A stretch of DNA of 64,000 bases from Blastococcus aurantiacus. Its GTDB lineage: Bacteria > Actinomycetota > Actinomycetes > Mycobacteriales > Geodermatophilaceae. Position numbers and translations under genes: made by a program. Location: positions 310,001-374,000 of the forward strand of contig NZ_FNBT01000002.1 of NCBI RefSeq assembly GCF_900102425.1. The letters run 5' to 3'. The notes beneath the pieces were generated by a model, which worked only from the letters and a program-made list of their open reading frames with translations, had not been told where the DNA came from and did not search any database. Each line of letters starts with the position of its first letter. Positions within the stretch are counted from its first letter, which is position 1. Positions 37,402-46,107 of this stretch are shown in pieces.

Positions 37402-39987
37402 ATGGACGGGGACCACGGCCACACGGGGGCGCAGGACGACCGCACCCCTCGGCGGCTCGGCCGGACCGGCCGGCTGCTGTGTGTGGCGGTGCTCGTCGCG
37501 GTCCTGCTGGCCATCGCCCTCGCCGTGGGCATCCCCGGGCGGGACGACCCGGCGCTGCTGGACCAGGTGCACCTGCCGTGGTGGGTGCTCGCACTGGCCT
37601 TCATCGCCACGGAGACGTTCGTCCTCAACGTCCAGGTGCGGCGCGAGACGCAGACGATCTCCCTCAGCGAGATCCCGCTCGTCCTCGGCCTCTTCTTCGC
37701 CGCACCGCTGCCCCTGCTCCTGGCACGGGTGGTCGCCAACGCCGCAGTGATGGTCGTGGTCCGCCGCTCACCACCGGTGAAGATGGTGTTCAACGTCGCC
37801 CTGCTGATCGGGTCGACGTGCGTCGCGATCAGCGTGTTCTCCGCGCTGGCGCCCTCGACCGGCGAGCTGACGGCCTCGTCGTGGCTGGCCGCGTACGCGG
37901 CCGCGCTGCTCGCCGACGTGCTGTGCGCGCTGGCCATCGGGGCCATGATCGCCGTCCACGACGGCGGCGTGAACGTGCGCGGGCTGCTCACCGAGGCGGG
38001 CTCGGTGCTCGTACCGGCCCTCGGCGTGACCATCGGCCTGCTGGCGGTGACGAGCCTGGTGGCGTCGACGAGCAGCGCATGGCTGCTGGTGGCGCTCGGT
38101 GCCGGCCTCCTGGTGGGCTTCCGCGCCTACGCCTCGCTGGCCGAGCGGCACCTGAACCTCGAACGGCTCTACCGCTTCAGCCAGGCGGTGAGCAGCACCC
38201 CGGGAACCGACGAGCTCATGGGCAACGTGCTGACCGAGGCGCGGGAGATCCTCCGGGCCGAGCACGCCACGGTCGTCTTCGTCGCCTCCGACGGTGGCCT
38301 GGTGGCGAGGATCGGTCTCGGCGCCACCGGACGGCTCACCCGGTCGGAGGCGCCGCCCAGCGAGCAGGACGCGTGGATGATCCGCGAGGTGGTCGACGGC
38401 GGCGGGACCCTGCTCATGCCCCGGGGCACCCGCGACCCCCGGATGCGCGAGTGGCTGGAGGCGGCCGGTGTCCGTGACGCGGTGGCGGTGCCGCTGACCG
38501 GTGGGGCGGGCATCGTCGGTGTGCTCGTCGTCGCCGATCGCTGGGGGGACGTGAAGACCTTCGAGCCCGACGACGTCCTGCTGCTGGAGACCGTGACCAA
38601 CCACGCCGGTGTGGCGCTGCGCAACGGCGAGCTCATCGGCCGGCTCCGGCACGACGCGCTCCACGACGCGCTCACCGGGCTGCCGAACCGCACCCTGCTG
38701 CAGCGCGAGCTCGCCGCCGCGCTGGAGGCGGTCGCGAGCGGCCGCTCGGCCGGGGCCGCCGTCATGGTCCTCGACCTGGACGGGTTCAAGTCCGTCAACG
38801 ACACCCTCGGGCACCAGCAGGGCGACGCGCTGCTCGTCGAGGTGGGGGCGCGGCTCACCGCCGCGCTCGGCCGGGCCGGCACGGTCGGGCGGCTCAGCGG
38901 CGACGAGTTCGCCGTGGTGCTGACCGGTGCGGACGACGAGGAGGCCGCTGTACGGGTCGGGCGCCGGGTCCTGCGCGCGCTGGAGCACCCGGTGGTCCTG
39001 GACGGGCTCGAGGTCGTCATCGGCGCCTCGCTCGGCATCGCGCTCGCTCCGGCGCACGGCGACGACCCGGCGGGCCTGCTCAAGCGCGCCGACCTCGCCA
39101 TGTACGACGCCAAGACCTCGACCCGGAGCCTGCGCGTCTACGAGGCCGACCTGGACGCCGACCACCCGCGCCGGCTGACCCTCGCATCCGACCTGCGCAC
39201 CGCGCTGCAGCAGGGCGACCTGCAGGTGCACGTGCAACCGCAGGCGCGGCTGGACACCGACGCGGTCGTCGGCGTCGAGGCACTGGTCCGCTGGGAGCAC
39301 CCCCGGCTCGGCTGGGTGTCCCCGGACGAGTTCGTCCCCGTGGCGGAGCGCGCCGGCCTCATCGGCGCCCTGACCAGTCAGGTGCTGGAGATCGCGCTCG
39401 CCGCTGTCGCCTCGTGGCGCGCGGCCGGGAGGGACCTGGGGATCGCCGTCAACCTCTCCACCCGCAGCCTCCAGGACCCCGACCTGGTCGACGAGATCGC
39501 CCGCCTGCTGCGGCGCCACGACGTGCCGGCGGCCCGGTTGACCCTCGAGGTCACCGAGAGCTCCGTGATGGGCGACCCCGCCCGGGCGGTGGCGCTCCTG
39601 CACCAGCTCCGCGATCTCGGCGTGCGCCTGTCGGTGGACGACTTCGGCACCGGGTACTCGTCGCTGTCCTACCTGCAGCGCCTCCCCGTCCAGGAGGTGA
39701 AGATCGACCGCAGCTTCGTCGCCGGGCTGGACCGCGGCACGGAGAACGTCGCCATCGTCCGGGCCATCGTCGACCTGGGCCGGAACCTGGGCCTGGACGT
39801 CGTGGCCGAGGGGGTCGAGGACCAGGCGACGCGCGACCGGCTCGCGGCCATGGACTGCGATCTGCTGCAGGGGTGGCACCTGGCCCGGGCCATGCCGGTC
39901 GAGGAACTCCTGCCCTGGCTCACCGCACGCGACCAGGCCCCCCACCGTCGCACGGTCCGCGCCGTCGACAGCTCTCGCCGGGCCTGA
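37402..39987 (+). CDS. Membrane GAF-GGDEF-EAL cyclic-di-GMP protein
   Basis: 861 residues from ATG 37402 with GGGAGGAGG upstream. Membrane segments occupy residues 20-245. A GAF-like domain follows (SSTPGTDELMGNVLTEAREI to LLLETVTNHAGVALRNGEL). The GGDEF domain reads HDALTGLPNRTLL and then RLSGDEFAVVL near residue 500, the common SGDEF variant. The EAL domain has VEALVRWEHP near residue 626, DDFGTGYSSLSYL, KIDRSFVAG, VAEGVEDQ and LLQGWHLARAM. It can in principle both make and break c-di-GMP. Confidence 0.92.
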   Translation: MDGDHGHTGAQDDRTPRRLGRTGRLLCVAVLVAVLLAIALAVGIPGRDDPALLDQVHLPWWVLALAFIATETFVLNVQVRRETQTISLSEIPLVLGLFFAAPLPLLLARVVANAAVMVVVRRSPPVKMVFNVALLIGSTCVAISVFSALAPSTGELTASSWLAAYAAALLADVLCALAIGAMIAVHDGGVNVRGLLTEAGSVLVPALGVTIGLLAVTSLVASTSSAWLLVALGAGLLVGFRAYASLAERHLNLERLYRFSQAVSSTPGTDELMGNVLTEAREILRAEHATVVFVASDGGLVARIGLGATGRLTRSEAPPSEQDAWMIREVVDGGGTLLMPRGTRDPRMREWLEAAGVRDAVAVPLTGGAGIVGVLVVADRWGDVKTFEPDDVLLLETVTNHAGVALRNGELIGRLRHDALHDALTGLPNRTLLQRELAAALEAVASGRSAGAAVMVLDLDGFKSVNDTLGHQQGDALLVEVGARLTAALGRAGTVGRLSGDEFAVVLTGADDEEAAVRVGRRVLRALEHPVVLDGLEVVIGASLGIALAPAHGDDPAGLLKRADLAMYDAKTSTRSLRVYEADLDADHPRRLTLASDLRTALQQGDLQVHVQPQARLDTDAVVGVEALVRWEHPRLGWVSPDEFVPVAERAGLIGALTSQVLEIALAAVASWRAAGRDLGIAVNLSTRSLQDPDLVDEIARLLRRHDVPAARLTLEVTESSVMGDPARAVALLHQLRDLGVRLSVDDFGTGYSSLSYLQRLPVQEVKIDRSFVAGLDRGTENVAIVRAIVDLGRNLGLDVVAEGVEDQATRDRLAAMDCDLLQGWHLARAMPVEELLPWLTARDQAPHRRTVRAVDSSRRA

Positions 39988-40078
39988 CCGCGACGAGGGA
40001 GGACCGCCACCGCGTTCCCGTCCGAGGCGGGTTGCGTTCCCTGGCCCGGGGCCGTCGTCCTGCCCTACGGTGCCCGGC

Positions 40079-40471
40079 ATGGCGACCTGGGACGACGTGG
40101 CCCGGACGTGTCTGGCGCTCCCGCAGACGAGCGAGGGCGTCTCGCGCGGATGGCGGCAGTGGAAGGTGCGGGACAAGGCCTTCGTGTGGGAGCGCCCGCT
40201 CGGGAAGAAGGACGTCGCCGAGCTGGGCGACGCCGCCCCGACCGGCCCGGTGATGGCGGCCTACGTCCCCGACGAAGGCGCGAAGGCCGCCCTCGTCGCC
40301 GAGGAGCCGGAGCTCTACTTCACGACCTCGCACTTCGACGGCTACGCAACGGTGCTGTGCCGCCTGGACCGGCTGGGTCAGCGGGACCTGACCGAGCTCG
40401 CGACCGAGGCGTGGGCCTGCCGCGCCCCGCGCCGGCTGCTGGCCGAGCACCCGCCGCCGCAAGGTCCCTGA
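40079..40471 (+). CDS. MmcQ/YjbR family protein
   Basis: 130 residues from ATG 40079. It starts TWDDVARTCLALPQTSEGVS, typical of the MmcQ/YjbR fold, with KVRDKAFVWERPL, YFTTSHFDGYATVLCRLD and a C-terminal helix EAWACRAPRRL. YjbR-like proteins bind DNA in some structural reports, but function is unsettled. Single-gene unit; convergent with the DUF1028 gene. Confidence 0.87.
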   Translation: MATWDDVARTCLALPQTSEGVSRGWRQWKVRDKAFVWERPLGKKDVAELGDAAPTGPVMAAYVPDEGAKAALVAEEPELYFTTSHFDGYATVLCRLDRLGQRDLTELATEAWACRAPRRLLAEHPPPQGP

Positions 40472-40475
40472 CGCC

Positions 40476-41375
40476 TCAACCCCGCGCGGGGACGATCCGC
40501 TCGATGACGTCGGCCGGCATCAGCCCCGCCTTGCCGAAGCGCCGGGCGGCCTCCACGAACTGCGGCGCGCACGATCCGAGGTCGACGAGCATCTCGCGGG
40601 CGGCGTCCTCCCGGCCGGCCAGGGCGGCGACCACGGCCCGCCACATGAGCTGGTCGGGCTCGGTGCTGGCGTCCATCGGGCGCAGCAGCTCGAGCTCACG
40701 GTCGGCGGTGACCGGGTCGCCGTCGATGGCGAGCTGGAACGCCCGGACGACGTCCTGGTACCGGGCGCGGGTGACCAGCAGGTCCGCGAGCGCGGTGATC
40801 GGATCGTGCGAGTCGTCGACCCGCAGGTCGACCACCATGTCGTGCCAGGGGCGGCCGGTGGTGGTCGCGCGGATGACCATGATCGCGGCCGACCGCCGTC
40901 CCCGGAAGTCACCGCCCGCCTCCTCCCCCGCCTGCAGGGCGCTCAGCAGCCGCTCGGCCAGCGGACCACCGGAGCTCTCGAACCGCTCCACCATGCATTC
41001 CCACACCTGCTCGGAAGCGGCCATGTTGGCCAGGGCCACGCAGGTGTCGCCGACCAGGTGGCCGGCGGCGTCGACGCACTGCCCTCCGGTGTAGGCGGCG
41101 AGGTCACCGGTGACGCCGAGGACGGCGACCTGCCGGCGCTCGGGCTGCGGGTCGACGCTGCTCAGCGCGGTGAGCACCTCCTGGGCGGTGAACCCGCCGC
41201 GCAGGAGGTCCAGGCCGACGGCCCCGTACATGGGCTCGGCCATCGACTGGGTGGCGATGACCCCGTGGCCGGGCAGGGCGAAGGGCACGCTGTTGCCGAC
41301 GGCGAAGGCCTGGGACTGGGTGGCAACGCCCAGGTCCCCGCTCTCGGGGTCCCGGGCGACGATCGAGTACGTCAC
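40476..41375 (-). CDS. DUF1028 family protein (Ntn-hydrolase-like)
   Basis: 299 residues from GTG 41375. N-terminal 200 residues match DUF1028: TYSIVARDPESGDLGVATQS, AFAVGNSVPFALPGHGVIAT, then GVTGDLAAYTGGQC and FRGRRSAAIMVIR. An extra C-terminal helical domain of about 90 residues (AFQLAIDGDPVTADRELELL) resembles tetratricopeptide or peptidoglycan-linked appendages of the family. Biochemical function unknown. Confidence 0.86.
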   Translation of the reverse strand: MTYSIVARDPESGDLGVATQSQAFAVGNSVPFALPGHGVIATQSMAEPMYGAVGLDLLRGGFTAQEVLTALSSVDPQPERRQVAVLGVTGDLAAYTGGQCVDAAGHLVGDTCVALANMAASEQVWECMVERFESSGGPLAERLLSALQAGEEAGGDFRGRRSAAIMVIRATTTGRPWHDMVVDLRVDDSHDPITALADLLVTRARYQDVVRAFQLAIDGDPVTADRELELLRPMDASTEPDQLMWRAVVAALAGREDAAREMLVDLGSCAPQFVEAARRFGKAGLMPADVIERIVPARG

Positions 41376-41458
41376 CCGGAAAGCCTGCCCGCACCGGCCC
41401 GTCGGACAAACACCGGTCGCCCGGCGCGTGCGGCGCCTGAGCGGGGTAGGGAGACGGC

Positions 41459-41911
41459 ATGCGTTTCTCCCCGGCCGTATTCCTGCCGGTCCTCGCGCTG
41501 TCCGCCCTCGTCGGGTGCGGCGGCAAGGAGCAGCCCGACGATGCGGCTGCGACCACCACTGCCGAGCCGGCCCCCGAGTCCAGTGCGCCAGGCTCGTCCT
41601 CCGCCACCGCCTCGGACTCCCCCGGCGCCGCGAGTCCCGGGCAGGTCCCGCGGCCCGGACCGGACAGCTGCGAACCCGTGGCCGAGGCCCCCGACGGCGT
41701 GTACGTCGTCGCCGACGCGGGCGAGGTGATCCTGCGTCTGGAGGATTCCGGGATCACCCTCGACGTCCGCTCGACCGACGGGTGGTCCACCTCCGTCGAC
41801 AGCGACGAGGACGAGGCCGACGTCGAGTTCACCCGCGGCGACGAGACCATCGACTTCGAGGCCGACGTCGAGGCGGGCAGGCTCGTCATCCAGGTCTGCG
41901 ACGAGGACTGA
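41459..41911 (+). CDS. Small lipoprotein, unknown
   Basis: 150 residues from ATG 41459. Lipoprotein signal with lipobox ALVGC, Cys at residue 20. Then a low-complexity Ala/Ser/Thr/Pro linker to about residue 65, and an acidic compact domain with one cysteine near each end (DSCEPVAE and VIQVCDED), perhaps a disulfide. I recognise no family. Likely anchored to the outer leaflet of the membrane. Confidence 0.75.
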   Translation: MRFSPAVFLPVLALSALVGCGGKEQPDDAAATTTAEPAPESSAPGSSSATASDSPGAASPGQVPRPGPDSCEPVAEAPDGVYVVADAGEVILRLEDSGITLDVRSTDGWSTSVDSDEDEADVEFTRGDETIDFEADVEAGRLVIQVCDED

Positions 41912-41926
41912 GCCCGCCCGGGCCGC

Positions 41927-42916
41927 TCAGGCGCGCACGGACTCCATCGCCTGGGCCAGCAGCTCGACCGACCGCAGCCGGCCCTCCACGGACGAGGACT
42001 GGTGGGCGATGATCAGCTCGTCGGCGTCGGAGAATTCCCGGAAGCCCTCGACGTACTCGGCGAGCTGACCCGGTGCACCGACGGCGGTGTGGGTGAGCAT
42101 CCCCTCCACGTGGTGCCCGGCGCCCTGGACGAGCAGCTGGTCGGCCTGCTCGTCGGTCAGCGACTGCCCGCGCCCGAACAGCCCGATGGCGAGGTTGCGC
42201 TTGACCGCCTGCAGCTGCTCGCGGGCGGCGTCCTCGGTGTCGGCGGCGACCACGTTCATGCCGGCGATCACGTACGGGCGGTCCAGCTGCTCCGAGGGCT
42301 TGAACTCGCGGCGGTAGGCCTCGACCGCCGGCTGGAGCATCTGCGGGGCGAAGTGCGAGGCGAACGCGTAGGGCAGTCCGAGTGCGGCGGCCAGCGTCGC
42401 GCCGAACATCGAGGAGCCCAGGATGTACAGCGGCACGCGCGAGCCCTTGCCGGGGATGGCGTCGACGCCGGCCACGCGCGTCTCGCCGGCGAGGTACCCC
42501 TGGAGCTCCAGCACGTCCTGCGGGAAGCGGTCGGCGGAGTTCGGGTTGCGGCGGAGCGCGTACATCGTGTTCTGGTCGCTGCCGGGCGCACGGCCCAGGC
42601 CCAGGTCGATGCGGCCGGGGTACATCGCGTCGAGCGTGCCGAACTGCTCGGCGATGGTCAGCGGCGAGTGGTTGGGCAGCATGACGCCGCCGGCGCCGAG
42701 GCGGATCGTGCGGGTGTGCGCCCCGACGTGCGAGATGAGGACGCTGGTCGCCGACGAGGCGATCCGCGGCATGTTGTGGTGCTCGGCGTACCAGACCCGC
42801 TCGTAGCCGTGCTCCTCGGCGCGCTGGGCGAGGGCCACGCTGGCGGCGATGCTGCTGGAGGCCGTCTCCCCCCGGTTGATCGGCGCGAGGTCGAGGACGG
42901 ACAGCGGGATGCGCAT
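41927..42916 (-). CDS. LLM-class flavin-dependent oxidoreductase (MsnO8-like)
   Basis: 329 residues from ATG 42916. Bacterial luciferase-like TIM barrel: [19 protein letters not shown] start, [54 protein letters not shown], and the C-terminal [20 protein letters not shown]. These enzymes use reduced FMN for monooxygenation. No flavin reductase is adjacent. Substrate unknown. Confidence 0.9.
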   Translation of the reverse strand: MRIPLSVLDLAPINRGETASSSIAASVALAQRAEEHGYERVWYAEHHNMPRIASSATSVLISHVGAHTRTIRLGAGGVMLPNHSPLTIAEQFGTLDAMYPGRIDLGLGRAPGSDQNTMYALRRNPNSADRFPQDVLELQGYLAGETRVAGVDAIPGKGSRVPLYILGSSMFGATLAAALGLPYAFASHFAPQMLQPAVEAYRREFKPSEQLDRPYVIAGMNVVAADTEDAAREQLQAVKRNLAIGLFGRGQSLTDEQADQLLVQGAGHHVEGMLTHTAVGAPGQLAEYVEGFREFSDADELIIAHQSSSVEGRLRSVELLAQAMESVRA

Positions 42917-42996
42917 GGAGAGGTGCCTTTCACGTCGGTTGCCATGCGCAACCCCGCCGTCGGCCCCAGGCTTCCCGCGACCCCGGCGGTCGTGCC

Positions 42997-43617
42997 TCAG
43001 CGGCTCTGCAGCGCGTCCAGCGCCACCGCCATGGCCGCCGCGACGCGGAAGTCCAGCCGCGGGTCGGGCACGGTCACGTCGTACCGGTCGCGGATGGCCT
43101 TCCGGCGCTCGCTCACCAGGACCGGCGCGCCGGTCGCGGTGTCGGCGAAGTCGAAGTGGAAGACGAAGGGCACCCAGACGTCGCCGAGGTAGGGGATCAG
43201 CTCCCACATGCGGCGGAGGACGGCGATGACCGGCCGGCGTTCCCGGCCCACCGCCTCGATCCCCGGTGCGGACAGCTCCCAGGTGGACCGGAGCAGGCTG
43301 GCGCCGAACTTCTTGCTGAAGCTCCCCAGCGGGGTGCCGTGCTCGTCGAGCACGTCGTGCCGGGCGTGGACGTCGAGCCGCTGGCGCGCCTTGAACGAGA
43401 AGACCGGCCGGCTCCGGGACTCGTCGGAGAAGAAGACCACCTCCTCCTTGAGCTTCATGCGCTTCTGCTCGGCGAAGGCCAGCAGCGCGCCCTCGGTCCC
43501 GTCCGGGTGCACGGCCCGGATCTCGTACCGGTTCACCATCACCGTCACCCGCTGCGAGACGGTGAACCTCGGCACCACCATCGGTGCCGGCTGCTGCGGA
43601 GCCGGGGGCGTGCTCAC
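42997..43617 (-). CDS. LURP-one/scramblase-like (Tubby C2) protein
   Basis: 206 residues from GTG 43617 with AGGAG upstream. After a Pro-rich start it shows [80 protein letters not shown] and a short hydrophobic run, the pattern of the LURP-one-related/phospholipid-scramblase fold. Function in bacteria is unknown. Confidence 0.78.
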   Translation of the reverse strand: MSTPPAPQQPAPMVVPRFTVSQRVTVMVNRYEIRAVHPDGTEGALLAFAEQKRMKLKEEVVFFSDESRSRPVFSFKARQRLDVHARHDVLDEHGTPLGSFSKKFGASLLRSTWELSAPGIEAVGRERRPVIAVLRRMWELIPYLGDVWVPFVFHFDFADTATGAPVLVSERRKAIRDRYDVTVPDPRLDFRVAAAMAVALDALQSR

Positions 43618-43764
43618 GTAGAACTCCTCGTGGGTCGGGTCGGGTCGGGTCGGCCGGAGCGGCCGGCCTGCAGTGGATCAGGGCGGTGGAGCGGTGGACA
43701 CTTCTCCACCGGATGTTCGGGCCGTCGTCATCCGATCGACACCTCGGAGCGTCACGCTCCTGGG

Positions 43765-44013
43765 ATGACAGCCAGCCTCTTCGTGACCGGGACGCCCGTG
43801 GCGTGGACCGGCCGCGACCCGCGGGACGCGGAGGCGTCCGGGGCCGACCTCGTGCACGCCGTGGCCAAGCCCGTGGTCGACGGCCTGGACTCCTCGGTCT
43901 GCGGGCAGCTGGTGACCGCCAGCGCGGGCCGGGACTGGTCCGTCGATCCGGGCACCGCCCGCTGCCCCGAGTGCGCCCGGATCGCCGATCACGCGGGCGG
44001 CGTCGCGCGGTAG
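43765..44013 (+). CDS. Small conserved-type hypothetical protein with CPEC motif
   Basis: 82 residues from ATG 43765. It shows [20 protein letters not shown] and ends in [17 protein letters not shown]. The three cysteines could bind a metal. No recognised family and no strong ribosome-binding site (CTGGG only). Its last 25 bp overlap the 3' end of the convergent PspC-domain gene. Likely real but only moderately supported. Confidence 0.55.
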   Translation: MTASLFVTGTPVAWTGRDPRDAEASGADLVHAVAKPVVDGLDSSVCGQLVTASAGRDWSVDPGTARCPECARIADHAGGVAR

Positions 44014-44324
44014 CCGTTGACGGCGGCGTGCAGCCGCCGGGCCAGCCGCTCCAGCGGGCTCAGCGCCTCCCCGGGACCACCGGCCGCGGGCGGCGGCAGC
44101 AGCACCCAGAGCAGCAGGTAGAGCAGGACCCCGCTGCCACCCAGGAGCGTCAGGGCCACGAACCCCACGCGCCAGAGGACGGCGTCGATCCCGGTGTGGT
44201 CGGCCAGGCCACCGCAGACCCCGCCGGCCATCCGGTCGGTGCCGCTGCGCCGGGCCTCCGGACGAGGGCCGGGAGACGTGGGCGGCTGGTCGAGGGACGG
44301 GGTGTCGAACGCTGCATCGGTCAT
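43989..44324 (-). CDS. PspC domain membrane protein
   Basis: 111 residues from ATG 44324. A 28-residue Pro-rich cytosolic lead, then the PspC hallmark [37 protein letters not shown], and a membrane segment [13 protein letters not shown]. PspC proteins sense envelope stress or act as anchors. Here the domain is standalone without a histidine kinase. Confidence 0.9.
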   Translation of the reverse strand: MTDAAFDTPSLDQPPTSPGPRPEARRSGTDRMAGGVCGGLADHTGIDAVLWRVGFVALTLLGGSGVLLYLLLWVLLPPPAAGGPGEALSPLERLARRLHAAVNGYRATPPA

Positions 44325-44466
44325 GGGGAGAGCCTGCCGACGACGGCGCCCCAGAACCATCCGGTGACGCCCGGATCCGTCCCCCATCCCGCGGTCAGGG
44401 TCCTGCCCGGGGTCCGGCCGCTCGTGGAGCCGACACGCCGCCCCGAGCAGACGTACCGTCGACGGG

Positions 44467-45924
44467 GTGAGCGTCCTCCCCGCCCAGGCCCTCCGCCTCG
44501 ACGACCGCTTCGCCCGCGCGCTGCCCGAGATGGCCCTGCCGTGGCAGGCCGAGGAGGCGCCCGAGCCGCGCCTGCTCGCGCTGAACGAGCCGCTGGCCGC
44601 CGAGCTCGGCCTCGACCCCGCCGCCCTGCGCACCCCCGAGGGCCTGCGCCTGCTCGTCGGCACCGCGGTGCCCGAGGGCGCGCGCCCGGTCGCCCAGGCG
44701 TACTCCGGCCACCAGTTCGGCGGCTACTCCCCGCGGCTCGGTGACGGCCGCGCCCTCCTGCTGGGCGAGCTCGTCGATGCGCAGGGCACGGTGCGCGACC
44801 TGCACCTCAAGGGCTCCGGCCGCACACCGTTCGCGCGCGGGGGCGACGGCCTGGCCGCCGTCGGCCCGATGCTGCGCGAGTACGTCATCAGCGAGGCGAT
44901 GCACGCCCTCGGCATCCCGACGACCCGATCCCTGGCCGTGGTCGCGACCGGTCGGCGGATCCGCCGGGAGACGGTGCTGCCGGGCGCTGTCCTGGCGCGG
45001 GTGGCGAGCAGCCACCTCCGGGTCGGCAGCTTCCAGTACGCCCGCGCCACCGACGACGTCGACCTGCTCCGCCGCCTGGCCGACCTCGCCATCGAGCGGC
45101 ACCACCCACGCGCCGCCGAGGCGGAGAACCGCTACCTCGCGCTGTTCGAGGCGGTGCTCGCGGTGCAGGCGTCGCTGGTGGCGCAGTGGATGCTGGTCGG
45201 CTTCATCCACGGGGTCATGAACACCGACAACATGACGATCTCCGGCGAGACGATCGACTACGGCCCGTGCGCCTTCATGGAGGCCTACGACCCGGACACC
45301 GTCTACAGCTCGATCGACGAGGGCGGCCGGTACCGCTACGGCAACCAGCCCCTGGCGGCGGAGTGGAACCTCGCCCGGCTGGCCGAGGCGCTGCTCCCGC
45401 TGATCTCCGACGACACCGAGCAGGCGATCGCGCTGGCGGTGGAGACGCTGAAGACCTTCCGGCCGCGGTACGACGCCGCCCTCGCCGAGGGGATGCGGGC
45501 CAAGCTCGGGCTGCCCGCCGACGCCGACGGAACCGCGCTCGTCGACGAGCTGCTGGACCTCCTCCAGGGCAACCACGTCGACTGGACGTCGTTCTTCCGC
45601 CGGCTGGCCGACGCCGCCCGCGGCGACGCCGAGCCGGTGCGGCTGTTGTTCCTCGACCTCGCCGGCATCGACGGCTGGCTGGAGCGCTGGCGCTCGCTGG
45701 GCCCCGACGGGGAGGCGATGGACCGGGTGAACCCGGTCTACATCCCGCGCAACCACCTGGTCGAGGAGGCGCTGGACGCCGCGACGGCCGGCGACACGAC
45801 CCTCGTCGAGGAGCTGGTGGAGGTGCTGAGCGCGCCCTTCGCCGAGCGCCCCGACCACGAGCGGTACGCCGGACCGGCACCCCAGGACTTCGGGGCCACG
45901 TTCCGCACCTTCTGCGGGACCTGA
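44467..45924 (+). CDS. selO: Protein adenylyltransferase SelO (YdiU family)
   Basis: 485 residues from GTG 44467. Pseudokinase-fold AMPylator: [54 protein letters not shown] and the metal-binding [14 protein letters not shown]. The C-terminal TFRTFCGT keeps a single cysteine in place of the selenocysteine of eukaryotic forms. SelO transfers AMP to protein Ser/Thr/Tyr and is linked to oxidative-stress responses. Length is normal and motifs intact. Confidence 0.93.
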   Translation: MSVLPAQALRLDDRFARALPEMALPWQAEEAPEPRLLALNEPLAAELGLDPAALRTPEGLRLLVGTAVPEGARPVAQAYSGHQFGGYSPRLGDGRALLLGELVDAQGTVRDLHLKGSGRTPFARGGDGLAAVGPMLREYVISEAMHALGIPTTRSLAVVATGRRIRRETVLPGAVLARVASSHLRVGSFQYARATDDVDLLRRLADLAIERHHPRAAEAENRYLALFEAVLAVQASLVAQWMLVGFIHGVMNTDNMTISGETIDYGPCAFMEAYDPDTVYSSIDEGGRYRYGNQPLAAEWNLARLAEALLPLISDDTEQAIALAVETLKTFRPRYDAALAEGMRAKLGLPADADGTALVDELLDLLQGNHVDWTSFFRRLADAARGDAEPVRLLFLDLAGIDGWLERWRSLGPDGEAMDRVNPVYIPRNHLVEEALDAATAGDTTLVEELVEVLSAPFAERPDHERYAGPAPQDFGATFRTFCGT

Positions 45925-46107
45925 CCCTCCCGCACCCCGGCCGGCTGGTGCCGGCGTGACCCCAGGCGCGGCTGGTGTCGCAGGGGTGGACGGGGAAGCG
46001 AGGACCGTCCGGAGGGTGACCGGTACCACCATCGCCGGCGGGAAAGGGGATATTTGTCGGTCGGCAGCTGTTCGCCGGCGGCGAGCGACGAGCGAGGGAG
46101 GCATGTG

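Noticed and set aside
43629-43660. GGGTCGGGTCGGGTCGG short repeat
   Set aside because: Three copies of a 5-mer in GC-rich intergenic DNA; too short and simple to assign meaning.
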